Positions 1 to 10,877 of a stretch of DNA of 64,000 nt are shown piece after piece; within the stretch, counting starts at the first letter, position 1, and the number at the start of each line of letters is the position of its first letter. The DNA is from Cryptomeria japonica (taxonomy: Eukaryota; Streptophyta; Pinopsida; Cupressales; Cupressaceae). The notes beneath the pieces are model-generated. The model had not been told where the DNA came from, did not search any database, and saw only the letters and a list, made by a program, of their open reading frames with translations. The position numbers and the translations under genes were made by a program. The stretch covers positions 366,803,667-366,867,666 of the forward strand of contig NC_081415.1 of NCBI RefSeq assembly GCF_030272615.1, read 5' to 3'.

Positions 1-2090
1 TGGGCGATCAATGAAAATCAACACAATTAAGGAGGATGATGTCAAATTCTCCACAATGGTAATTGTCTACAAGGTGTATCGATCTAACAGACTGAATTCC
101 ATATCTGACACTACTATCCATGTAGCCTACAAGATAGTCAAAGAGGATGGTCATTATGACCTATGCAGTGTGTTGTTGGAGGAGCTAATCATAAATTTGA
201 AGAAAATTAAGCAAGATAAGAAGCATGTCTTTAAATTTGGATCTTTGATTATTTGTCTAGCCCTCTATTTCATGAACCAAATCCCCGGAACCAATTGAGT
301 ACAATGGGCTTATGACAAACTAGTTGCGCAGCAAATAAAGTAGGGACTTGATAGACTTGGCAACCAAGACAATCAAAATGTTGCATTATAGGATTTCTTT
401 AAAACTTTTCAGGATAAAATGAAACAAAGAGTGAGAATCCCCAAAGAAATTGTTAATAAATATGAGGGGACAATCTAATTTATGGTAAACAAGGATGAAT
501 GTCTGAAGGAAGTAGTTCAACCCTGAATAGTATGGATAATGCCTATGGGGTATGAGGTCAATGAAGCTACCTTGGATGCCTATGCACAACACTTGCTAAA
601 TGCTCGGGTAGACACCAAGGAGGAGAGGTTTGGAACATGAAGAAGAAATGAATGGATTTGCACTCCAAGTTCTCTGAAACCAGCAAGGAAGAGGAAAGTA
701 TCAAAAATTGTGGAAGACATTATTGTCAAAGAAGGACATCTTGGGGAGAAAGTCAGGGCTGCTAGAGCTATGAGGGATGCAGTTGAGAAAGCCAAGAAAC
801 AAAAGACTACACTAGCTCCCATTAAAGTGAAAGTGGCGGGACCTTCTCCTACTCCAGTGAAGACACCTCCTGCTAGAACAGAACCCTCTGGTGCATCCAA
901 GGGGAAAGGTGTTCTGAGGAAGAAACAGAAGACTCAAAGAGAATATGTGGCAGTCTCTCTGGTGGAATCTGAGATAGAATCAGATATAGGCATTACAAAG
1001 GCACCAAAGAAAGGAGAATTTGCTAGAGTCATCCGGAAACCCCAATCTAGTGGTGAGAAGAAAGGGGAAAAGGAGAAGAAGACTAAATCAGATCCTACCG
1101 GGAGGCCTGCTAGAGAAAGCAAGTTAAGACTCGGTCGAAGTCTGATAATCAAAAAGGTAAATCTGAATCTGTTATCTCATTGACAACGAATCAATTAATA
1201 GATGAAATAATTGTAGATGGAAATCTGAAGAATGTTGAAGTTTGTTATGCAAATTTTGATGATGGTGAGAAGAGGAAAGTAGAGGAACCATTTGCACTTT
1301 ATTTACACAATTTTAGTAAAACATTGATTGAATTAGAAAAGTCCATTCCAAAGGACCTGTATAGTCTAATTGATGCTATAAGAATGTATGCAAGTAAAAT
1401 TGACAGACAAATGAAGGAAAGAGAGCTTGCAAATATATGTACATGTATTACTCATAGGCTAATTGAAGAAGCAAATAAAAAGGAGTTTATAAGTAAGAAT
1501 TGGAGTAACGGATTAATGATAGGGAATGTAGAAGAGGTGAGGAAAAATACATAAGAAATACGGAGAAAAATTATTCAGAATGATCCTCTCTACAAAGATG
1601 CACTTAAGCCTTCTCAATTTGAAAATCCTCCGACAAATAATGTAAATAAAGAGGAAGATACTTAAGATGTTGTGGAGCAACAAGTTTTGGATAATGTTGA
1701 GGTTGAGCCTGCAAAAAGGAAATAATAAATCAGCAGAGGCAGAGGATGGTGCACCAAGTGGTGACGCCGGTGCACAGGAGGAAACTAAAGAAGTCAAATC
1801 CGGACCAGTTGAGACTAAGAAGATGGAAGAGGAGAAATAGGATGAACCAGATAGAGGAAAGGGTAAGACAATAGAGACCTCGATACTTGTGGCAATTGAT
1901 ACTGCAAAAAATCTAAAGCCTAGGGATTTTTCCATAGTTCAATATCAGTTTGATAAACACTTCAATCAGATGTCTTCGGTTGAAAGAATGATATTTGATG
2001 CTGCTCTTCAGGCACAAGCCAGTCAAGATCTGGTAAAATCAGAAAATGAAGATAAAAAGCTAATTTTGATGTTTAGTCAAGATGATATCC
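1..2090 (+). pseudogene. Broken ORF of unknown function in a defective copia-type element
   Basis: A series of plus-strand reading frames (11-298, 710-1180, 1180-1554, 1889-2089) reads as one decayed protein of several hundred residues entering from the left edge. The first block is a mixed alpha-type segment. The second is very basic and rich in Lys, Pro and Ser, like a nuclear or nucleic-acid-binding linker. The third and fourth are acidic and helical. I see no protease, integrase or reverse transcriptase motif. It runs directly into a copia RNase H remnant near 2090 and then a polypurine tract and LTR, so it occupies the place where copia gag/pol should be. Unknown ORFs of this kind are known from non-autonomous plant LTR elements. 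Function is not assignable; calling it a replaced internal region is inference. Confidence 0.5.
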
Positions 2091-2627
2091 AAGTATCTAC
2101 AAGGGACACTTGATTATGGACTATGGTATCCTAAGCAAGGAGTTTTTACCTTACAAGCCTACACTAGTGCTGATTGGGCAAGTTGCATTGATGACTAGAA
2201 GAGAACAAGTGGTGGTGCATTCTTCCTAGGTAATCAATTGGTCTCATGGAACAACAAGAAGCAAGATTCAATCTTCCTATCTAATGTTGAACCAGAATAT
2301 ATTTTTGCTGCCACATGTTGTTCTCGGGTGGTATGGATGAAGCAGACCCTCAAGGATATTCAGGTAGAAATGTCTGACCCTATTTCCATTTGGTGTGACA
2401 ATTTAAGTGCAAATAACATATCAAAGAGCCCAATTATGCACTCAAGGACAAAGCACATTACCATCAAATATCATTTTCTCAAGAAGAAGGTGGCAAATTA
2501 GGAAGTTAAGATAGAATGTCCGTACAAGTGAACAAGTGGTTGACAATTTCACCAAACCTTTACCAGTAAGTACATTTGAGTATCTAAGACACAAGTTAGG
2601 AGTTGTGTCACCAGCTTCATGCACTTA
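2089..2627 (+). pseudogene. Ty1/copia RNase H, C-terminal remnant
   Basis: The plus strand encodes the end of a copia polyprotein: a GTLDYGLWYP block, then a TSADWAS..D block (first RNase H acidic region), GAFFLGNQLVSWNNKKQ, a degenerate EPEYIFAA (normally AEAEYVA), WCDN, HSRTKHI and finally KPLP...FEYLRHKLGVV. The order matches the last about 170 residues of copia pol. There are in-frame stops, for example after the CIDD block and after KKKVAN. RT and integrase are absent upstream, where an unrelated ORF is found instead. The frame ends about 230 bases before the polypurine tract, as usual for copia elements. It is not functional. Confidence 0.85.
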
Positions 2628-2847
2628 AATGTGTATGAAGATTTGTGGTTTGGGGGAGTTCACTGTCATATCTTCAGATTCTTGGACCACGTGCTAGAAT
2701 CAAGGGGAGAATACACAGTCTAACCAGGGAGAATGAACCAGATGTAGAAATGACATGGATGAAGAAATGCTCTAGCCCTTTGTCATTATTGTCAAAGGGG
2801 AAGAATGAATACCAGTTGAAAAATGCAGTGTGTGTTGAAATCAATGC

Positions 2848-2860
2848 CAAAGGGGGAGAT
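2848..2860 (+). promoter_or_regulatory. Polypurine tract of defective copia-type element
   Basis: The run CAAAGGGGGAGAT lies immediately before TGTTGG, the start of the LTR. A polypurine tract primes plus-strand DNA synthesis in LTR retrotransposons. A nearly identical tract precedes the 3' LTRs at 28169 (minus strand) and 49628, linking the three elements to one superfamily of copia LTRs. Confidence 0.8.
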
Positions 2861-4553
2861 TGTTGGTATTGTATTGTCATTGATATCAACCGGTATAGTC
2901 AACCAATAAGCAGGCAGGTAAGTAAGGTATGTTACCAGTATGCAGACAGAAGTATTATCTATTGATAAGCAATCAAGGGACAATAGAAAGGAACGTGATC
3001 ACTGATATGCAAGGAGAAGTGTAGTCAACCAAGATGCATGAGGAGATTGATGCATAACAGTTGGAGATAATTGAATACTACGGACTACCGGTATGTAGGT
3101 AGGAGCAGTGTTAATCGGTAAACAGAGCTACCAGTATGCAACAAAGTGCAGAAGAGATGGACATAGTGACTCACCCTGGATACCTGCTATGGGTAGGTGA
3201 GTTTGATGACTGGGCTAATATGATCCAACCGACATAATAGATAAGAGTCTGGCTCAAAAGACCGATAGTATAAGGTGAAGTATTGGTAGTGTGTTTAGTC
3301 AGTGACTGAGTCTAAACCAACACAATGGATTAAGCTGAGTTGGATACTGATTGAGATGCCATGTAGTCTTCAAGTGGCAAATGAACAAGGCATCCTCGAA
3401 GTAGTTGGTGATTGGTAAGACATTTAATGCAGTCTGTATAAATCACGGGATGATGATAGAGGTTTGTGGCTCGAAGCAGAATGACATAATAAGATTAAAA
3501 TCGGTGATGTAAGGATCGATGTAGGACATCAAGTAGCAGAACAGATTTGGTGAAGAAAAAAATCCAGATCGTTTATGATGATTGACAAAAAGCATAGCTG
3601 TGTTGGCCAAATATAGTAAGCGTGTTCTAAAAGGAATGGAAATGGCAGTTAAGCTTGATTTGTTGTAGGTTGTAAATCATGGAGAGGAGATCCGATGTGA
3701 TCTGATATGGTTCATGTTAGGTAAAAGAAACCCTAACCACAAATAGTTTGAACCTCATTCTAGCGGGAAAGCTTATGTATAAATATGAAGATTGAATAGA
3801 TGATATGTGATGCCATTTGTGAGAAGAGATTGTTCTTGAGAAAGAAAAGAGATAATTAGTTTGATAGTTCATCACAGAAGATTGAATTTACTAAGTATTT
3901 GAAGGTAGAATCAGTAAGAGACTTTAACCGGTAGAGATGGGGAAATCGATGAATTGTTATAGAGTTAACAGTCAAGGGTATCGACAGTGATTGAATCGGT
4001 AGGAAGGCATCACAAAGTGAAAGAATGTAGATTGAGGATCGGGGGAAGTTAAGAAAGGCAAAGGTTGGCCGGTAAGGGATCAGAGAGAGTGAATTGATAA
4101 CCGGTAGTGAAAGAACCGATGAAACAAAGAAGAGTTGTAACCAGCAAAGAGAAGTTGAATAGGTGTTACAAAACTCATTTGTAACAAGGTACTTTCATTG
4201 TAATAAGTTGTTATTTCATTGTATATCACTGAGTTGGTGCCAATGCAGGAGTTGGTGCTCCTTTGGGTTGGTTCCCATAAACAGTTAGGGGTTGGTGCCC
4301 TAAATCAGTGTAATATTATTGTTTTATTGTGAGGCTGGATTGGAGCAGTAGACTCTAGCAAATTTTCTCACCGAGCTTTTTCCCACATTAGGTTTTCCTC
4401 GTATAACCGGTGTTATGTGGTGCGTCTTTTATGTATGATTGATTGTTAGTGTTCTCATTGTTATCAATCACACACACACACACACACACTACCTGAGTTT
4501 GTTTGAAATCACTGATTCACCCCCCCCCTCTCAGTGACATATTGTGTTCTACA
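2861..4553 (+). mobile_element. 3' LTR of defective copia-type element
   Basis: This about 1.7 kb non-coding segment begins TGTTGG directly after the polypurine tract and ends TTCTACA, after which a gypsy RT frame resumes. Near its end it carries the block TGATTCAC-(C)n-TCTCAGT, also present near the ends of the copia LTRs at 26284, 32704 and 49628. The 5' LTR and left TSD lie outside the window, so the left boundary of the element cannot be checked. The right boundary is placed by comparison with the E LTR end (TTCCAACA) and by the resumption of element A. Confidence 0.75.
4469..4489. repeat. (CA)n microsatellite in LTR
   Basis: About ten CA dinucleotides in a row lie just upstream of the poly-C/TCTCAGT block of the LTR. 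Confidence 0.95.
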
Positions 4554-5345
4554 CATATGTTTACGTCAGAATGCCTTTTGGTCTCACAAATACAGGTACA
4601 ACATTCCAAAGAGCAATGGATGTAGCTTTTGTTGATTGGATTAACGCTATCATGGTGGTATATCAGGATAACTTAACTGCATATTCTAAAAGGATTGAGG
4701 ATCATTGCTCACACCTAGCAATAATATTTAATAAAGAATTATAATACGACATTAAATCAAACCCTAGAAGATGTCAATTTGCAGTTATAGAGTGCAAGCT
4801 GCTAGGACACATAGTGTCCAAAGATGGAGTCAGAATTGATCCAGAAAGAGTCGAAGCTATAGATAAAATCCCCATCCCAAAGACGGTAAAAGCCATTCAA
4901 ACTTTCTTTGGATAGATTAACATTGATAGAAGGTTTGTTTCCAACTTCACATAAATTGTTAAGTCGATATCCAAAATGCTGAAGAAAGGAGCAAAACTTG
5001 ATTGGATGTCTAAGGTACTAGAAGCATTTGTAGCCTTAAAAAGGGCTATTAAGGAGGCTCCTATGTTAAAGTTGCTATATTTCAGAAAACCTTTCCAAAT
5101 ATTTTTGTTTGCATTATTTACACCATTGATGATGTCATGTTGGAGAAAAATGATGAAGGACATGAACAACCAATTGTATTCTTTAGTAAGTCATTGCAGG
5201 TAGGTGAATTAAGTATGTCATAACTAAGAGGAAAGCCTATTCTTTAGCTAAGGTAGTAAAAAACTTCAAATCATATTTAGTAGGAGCTCAAATTGTGGCA
5301 TATGTCCCAAATGCAACAATTAAAGATGTGTTTTCTCAGACTGAG
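4551..5345 (+). pseudogene. Gypsy element A reverse transcriptase and RNase H remnant
   Basis: The frame resumes in mid-RT with YVRMPFGLTNTGTTFQRAMD, followed by VVYQDNLTAYSK, which occupies the YxDD catalytic position (here YQDN, so the second catalytic Asp is lost). Then come NPRRCQFAV, LLGHIVSKDGVRIDPERVEAI and the start of the RNase H connection (KPFQIF...). These are the usual Ty3/gypsy RT-to-RNase H landmarks in the right order. Many stops and shifts are present. The N-terminal half of RT, protease and gag are missing because the copia-type element (1-4553) is inserted here; they are expected left of the window. The downstream integrase belongs to the same element. Confidence 0.85.
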
Positions 5346-6802
5346 GTGACTAGTAGGAGATGTAGATTGATAAACATGAATCAATAGTTCAATATGGATA
5401 TCCAAATCACAAAATTAGTAAGGGGACAAGGCCTAGCCAAGCTAATGACTGAGTCAAACTATGAAGCAACACATGTGAATAGTGTGGAAGGTAGGGATGG
5501 TGTTGTGTATAGAATAGAGCATACTCCATGGTATACTAATATTGTATACTTTCTCAAGACACAAAAATGCCAAGAAGGTATGAGTGAGAATCAGAGGAGA
5601 ACTTTAAAATTACAATCTTTAAAATATGTTATTATTGATGGAGATTTGTTCTAGAAGAATAAGGATGGAATCTTGTTGATGTGCTTAGATGTAGGGAAGA
5701 CTAGTGCTATTTTAAAATAAATGCATGAGGGAGTATGTGGGGGACATTTTCAACTTAAACCACAGCTTAAGAGCTAGGTATTACTAGCCTTCAGTATTTA
5801 AGTATTCCTACCCATATGTAAGAAAGTGTGAGCCATGTCATAATTTTTTATTAAAACTAAAATACCAAGGAGCATTACCCATGAGGCCCATGTAAGCCGA
5901 TGCACTCTTTCATCAGTGGAGAATTGATTTTATTGGGGAAATCTCTGTCAAGTTTAGCAGAGGACAAAAATGGATTTTAGTGGCTACTGATTATTTCACT
6001 AAATGGGTGGAAGTTATTCCCATGAAGCAAGCTACCAGTAGAGTGGTTCTAAATTTCCTGATGGATAATATCATTACACGCTTTTGAGTACCCATCAAAC
6101 TCATCATGGACAATGGGATGTGTTTCAGATCATAAGAGTTTAGGGAGTTTTGTGATTCCTATGGTATTACGATCTCATACTCATCACCTTACCACCCTCA
6201 GGGAGATGGACAAGCTAAGTCAAGTACTAAAATCATATGAAAAATAATTAAGAGTATGTTGGAAAACAATAAGCCATGGGATTCTAAATTAAGGTTAGCT
6301 ATTTGGGTAGAATGAATAACAGTAAAGAAAGAAATTAGTAAATCACCTTTTGAATTGGTTTGTTTATGGAGATCAAGAAAGAATGCCAATGCATAACCTA
6401 TTACCAATCCATAAATTCATCCTACAAGAGGATATTGATATGCCCAAACCGATGGAAGAAAGGATGGACCAATTGGCAGAAATGGATGAAGTCAGGATGG
6501 TGGCTCAAAATCAAAACATCAAGATACAAGAACACGCTAAATATCTACATGGGAAAAGAGAAAAAGAGAGGAAGTTTAAGGTTTATGATATGGTCCTCAT
6601 GTGGAATGTCAATAGTCAAGATAAAGGAAAACATGATAAAATTGAAGCACTACGGATAGGACCATTTGTCATCATAGAAAAGTACGGGGAAGATTCTTAT
6701 TATCTGCAAAACATGTCAGGAGAAAATCAGGGATTGTCAGTGCATGGAAAATTCTGGAAACACTTCTTTTATAAAAAAGGAGATATTTTCCGTGCACAGT
6801 AG
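5346..6802 (+). pseudogene. Gypsy element A integrase remnant
   Basis: The frames from 5394 cover a degenerate integrase zinc-binding region (HEGVCGGHF near 5725). The catalytic core follows, with WILVATDYFTKWVEV near 5970 (first Asp), IKLIMDNG near 6095 (second Asp) and SYSSPYHPQGDGQAKS near 6180. The C-terminal segment is 6350-6802 (ERKFKVYDMVLMWN, GPFVI, VHGKFWKHF). The gene family joins reverse-transcribed DNA to the host genome. Several stops and at least two frame changes make it inactive. The last coding block (6350-6802) is uninterrupted for 150 codons. No chromodomain is seen at its C-terminus, unlike element F. Confidence 0.85.
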
Positions 6803-8068
6803 TTTAGGATTCCCTTTCTTTTTCCTTTCCCCTCTTACTTTTGGTCTACACCACAGAGATTCCTTTGATTCTTGTAATGATCAGCATAGTCATTCATCCC
6901 CAACTACAACCACTATTGGAACTCCTAAAACTTCTACATTCATAAATTATTTTTCCACTACTGTCCAAAATAACAGCCAAGCTAAGTCTACTCAAGCTCT
7001 ATGAACTTTCCTAATAAGATCCTTATTATTTATAATTCAAAGTGTTTTCTAGCATAAAGTCCCATAGCATGATATAAATCAAACATGAATATGCCCCATG
7101 AAAAATCTTGGTATTACCTTACCCCTCTGAAAATGCCCATTTATTACCTTGTGAGCCATCCTCAAGCCATATTCCCATTTTTCTCTATATCGCAAGACTC
7201 ATTCACTACATTGTTATGTGCCCCATGAAACAGTGGCAAAACAAACCTTATCTCTATTTTGCGGAGCAAAATTACTGTTATACCAAGCATTTGGCGATAA
7301 GACAAAAAGATAATTAAATCTCGCTATTTCACTAGGCTAAGGTCATGATGCACTACTTACATAATGAAATAGCGAAAGGGAACGCAGAGAACAATAAAAT
7401 CGCTATCTCGCCAATGCTAAATCCCACAAAGTTAATCATCTCATGAAACAGTGAAAAGGGAAGCAAAGCATATCCATAAAATCACAAAATAGCGATAGGG
7501 AAGGTTCTCTTATAAGATAATATTGCTATTTTGCCAAAGAAAAATGTGAGGATTTTAAGGAGCGCAATTAAGTGAAAACTATATAAAAATCACTAAATTG
7601 CTAGTAGAACATAGTAAAGGAAAAGTCATCTTGCGATATAGAGATGATGGTATAAGATGGTTTCATCATTTCAAAAAAGGTCAAAGTAAGAGAAGAAGAG
7701 GTATAATGACATAACGATAAGTGTTGTCGCTATTTCACAAAAACAAAGCAGAGGTGGTGACACTTATTTGCGAAATGGTGAAGAATGAAGGTTGAGGCAA
7801 GTTGGTGGTGACATCATGATAATTTCAATAAAAAAATGGCAAAGTGCTAAATCGCATGAAGGAATTAAATACGGAAAAGCCATCGAAAATCACCATTAAA
7901 GGATGAATTCTAGCTCATAATTTTTTCGAAGCTGGAGAATTGTGAAGGCTGGACTCTGCGATAAGAAGGAATGATCCAAAGACAAGCACTGCAAACTACA
8001 AGTAAGTATCGAGTTTTTAGTCATATTCCATAGTTGCAGAAGCATTTAAGTGTTCTGTAAAAAACAAA
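6803..8068 (+). repeat. Element A spacer with repeated CGCTATTTCGC-like words
   Basis: No credible coding region occurs between the integrase stop and the extra ORF. The left end is pyrimidine-rich (6810-6840). From about 7185 to 7970 short words related to CGCTATTTCGC / GCGAAATAGCG recur in both orientations, for example near 7250, 7322, 7363, 7399, 7485, 7528, 7728 and 7768, often followed by AGGGAA. The spacing is irregular, so this is a word-rich region rather than a clean tandem array. Confidence 0.6.
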
Positions 8069-9444
8069 ATGCCCAAAAGAAAACAAGAAATTGAGGAAGG
8101 GGAAGGATCTAAGAAGGATAAGGGCACGAAGAAAAATCCTAGGATAGTAAACCCGACTAAGAGACCCATGCAGAAATCACTGCTAGATGCATTACCTAGC
8201 TCAGCTGACACAGGGGCCAAAAATGTTTTCAAAGATAAAATGGAGGGTTGTAGGGATGTTGTAATTCCTATCTGAGGGAAAGACTTGTTCTGGTATTTCT
8301 ACAAGAACATGAATGATAAGGTGCTTGTGTCAATTTTGTGGACTTATGACATTGGAAAGATAGTTGTATTGAATATATTTATAGATATTGAGTTAATTTA
8401 GCTGCTGGCATATCATCATCACCCTGTCACTAAGGTTGTCAAAATGCCAAGTGGAAACACTCTATTAGTGATTTCAAAATCATCTATCACTGACTGCTTT
8501 ATGTTGAATAAATAGGCACTCACTGAGATTAACCTTGAGCAATTCACCATGGATTATAATAGGTTATACAGAACATTCGGAAAGGATGAGCTCTCATCTT
8601 ATAGGAAAATGGATATAAATAACCAGCTTTTGGTAATCACAACTACTGAACCCTTCCCCATGGATGAATTCCTTTAGTATTTTCAGAGAACATAATTTTC
8701 TTTGTGCCAAATATTAGGGGAAGATGCTAGGGAAAGGGTGCCTATTTCTATGATGTTCATGGCCATGAGGATACAAAACCCTAAGGTGAACCTCAAATTT
8801 GACTTTGCATCTATGATTAAGAAGAAACTACATCAACAACTCATAGCATGGAAAGAAGAGAAGAGTAATGACTTTCACCATTACTCCTTGTTATGCCATT
8901 TAATATTGTTTCAACACAAGCAAGCCTTTGCTCATAGATTGAAGTTAGGAATAGTGGATGACAAAGGGAATAGATTCTCAGTCTAGTTATGGTGTTATCG
9001 ATAGGATAAGAGGTGTAAGGATGTAGATTACAAGGTTTTTTATGATTATTTTGTTGCTATTATTTCTGGTGCTTTTGATCATTTAGCGGAAAGATTATCA
9101 CCTGATGTAAGGAGAGTATTAAAACCATTGGCCTATGACCCTAAAAAGGGTCATACTCATAAGTTTGTTGATTGTTTCTACATGGGCGAGAACAATATCA
9201 TCGGGGTGTACGGTTGCCCCAAAACCCCCCATCTATTGCCTATGTTTGTACCAAATAGATTAGCTTTCTTGGAATTTATGTGGTAGGTGCTCTGGTTGGA
9301 CAAGGAGTTGATTTCACCAAGGAGGAAGGGAACGTTTTTACCTCATTCTGTTTCATTTGCAGGATTTTCCATTGGATCCAACATGTTAAAAAAGTTGCAA
9401 AGTTATTTGAAGGCTAATTACTTAGTGAGATCTTGTAAAGAGAG
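8069..9444 (+). pseudogene. Extra ORF of gypsy element A, part 1
   Basis: A long plus-strand frame begins MPKRKQEIEEGEG, a Lys/Glu-rich head, and continues with scattered stops. Recognisable stretches include KMPSGNTLL, SSITDCFMLN, GEDARERVPISMMFMAMRI and MFVPNRLAFLEFMW. I do not recognise a catalytic motif, signal peptide or membrane segment. It lies after integrase, the position occupied by env-like ORFs in some plant gypsy elements, but nothing here looks like an envelope protein. The frame is cut at 9444 by the 4.0 kb insertion and resumes at 13479. The ORF 702 codons downstream of the integrase stop is not typical of ordinary Ty3/gypsy elements. Function unknown. Confidence 0.6.
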
Positions 9445-10615
9445 TGTTGTTCACCAAAAGTGATAACCCAAGAACACCTGCAATTGATCTATGAAGTAGC
9501 CAATTCAATCTATGAAGAACTTCAGGGCTTGGACAACATGACAAGGATATGAATCCTTCTACTCTTCAGGCTCTGCAAAACCTAGGCGGGTATACCTTTG
9601 ATGCTTAGAATTAAACCTATTACACATCTATGACAGCATCAACATAAACAGATAGATCTCACTAAGGCTCCAAAACAAGTAGTTTATTGCAGATGGGCTA
9701 GATCTACACATAAAACTCAACTATACTTGAGCATGAGATAGATGAAACATTTCAAAACATAACACAAACTAAAGGTATTCTGATTGGATTTTAAATTGGT
9801 TTGAGAACCCCTTTAATTGCAAGATCAGTGCCTTATCCAAGGGAAACAGAGTCATACATCAAACTATAAATGAAAGCTTCGATTGCAAATCCATCTTCAT
9901 TATTAAATATTCATGCATAAATGCATTACTAAGATCATTCACAAAATCATCAGATCTTGAAACTATATTCCATTTTTATGATTTATTGTAGAATTTAAAT
10001 CCTTCCTTGAAGAATCCCTGCAAACAATCATAACTATCTCCTTGAGATAACAAATTTCATCCTCCTTGAGGATCTGATTTGATAAAATGGAAATACAAAT
10101 CTAGAGACAATCCTGTGTGAATTTATGTATGCCTTACATACACAAGACCCTGCAACTAAAAACACCTATAGCAAGAATTGAACTCCATTACTGAAGGAAA
10201 AGCCTTGCCCTGTACAATCTTCAAGAACACTCAAAATTGGAAGCCATGAAAACTGGAGCCATTCTCACAGAATTTTGGAACCCTTACAACTGAGAAGAAT
10301 TCGGAATAAAAAGAGGAGAGAAGAAAATCAAATCTGCAACTAAATTGCCAAGTGTCTCCTCTCTAACTAAATTTTGTTCCCGTGGAAACTACTTCTAAAA
10401 ATTTGTCAAAATTAACTTCATAATCGGATTCCTAACTCCGAGAGCTTTCCGAAAACATATAACACTTTATACTTTGGCAAAAAATTGAGCCCTGGGCGAA
10501 TTAATCCTCAACATGGACCCATCATTTAAATTTTTCGAATTTCTCTATAGTTTAAACTATATCATTTAATCATTTTAAATTTGATTTTTGCCTCCATTTG
10601 TGCTCTGACGCCTTG

Positions 10616-10750
10616 CCACGTGGCAGAATCTGATTGGTCGATGGGGTTGACCGGACGCCACCTAGGATGACACCTCATCTTTTGCCACTTGTCGACCACG
10701 TCATCGCCACTGGGTGCTTGCTTGTATGCCACGTCATTGCCACTGGGTGC
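10616..10750. promoter_or_regulatory. Cluster of plant bZIP/WRKY-type motifs in family X LTR
   Basis: A GC-rich island inside the AT-rich insert holds a G-box (CCACGTGG, 10616-10623), a W-box core (TTGACC, 10647-10652) and two copies, 33 bp apart, of a 22-bp unit containing CCACGTCAT (10696-10717, 10729-10750). On the minus strand that unit gives TGACGTGG, a TGACG/ACGT element. A CCAAT-type ATTGG lies near 10633. These are binding motifs of known plant factor families; promoter activity is inferred only. Confidence 0.4.
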
Positions 10751-10831
10751 CACCTCACCGGGACCCGCCTGCTGGACCGCTGACTGTACCCGCAACCTGT
10801 GTGCCACATGGACGGCTATCGTTCACTCTCT

Positions 10832-10877
10832 CTATTTCGCGGGGTTTAAACTACGTGCATCTTCCTTCGCGAAATAG
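10832..10877. repeat. Inverted repeat CTATTTCGCG / CGCGAAATAG
   Basis: Perfect 10-bp arms at 10832-10841 and 10868-10877 are separated by 26 bases. The arms are the same word that recurs in the element A spacer at 7185-7970, although the two sites belong to different elements. Confidence 0.7.

Noticed and set aside
9470-9600. Similarity of 9519-9562 to 40458-40500 as a shared gene fragment
   Set aside because: It is explained by both being left ends of family X elements.
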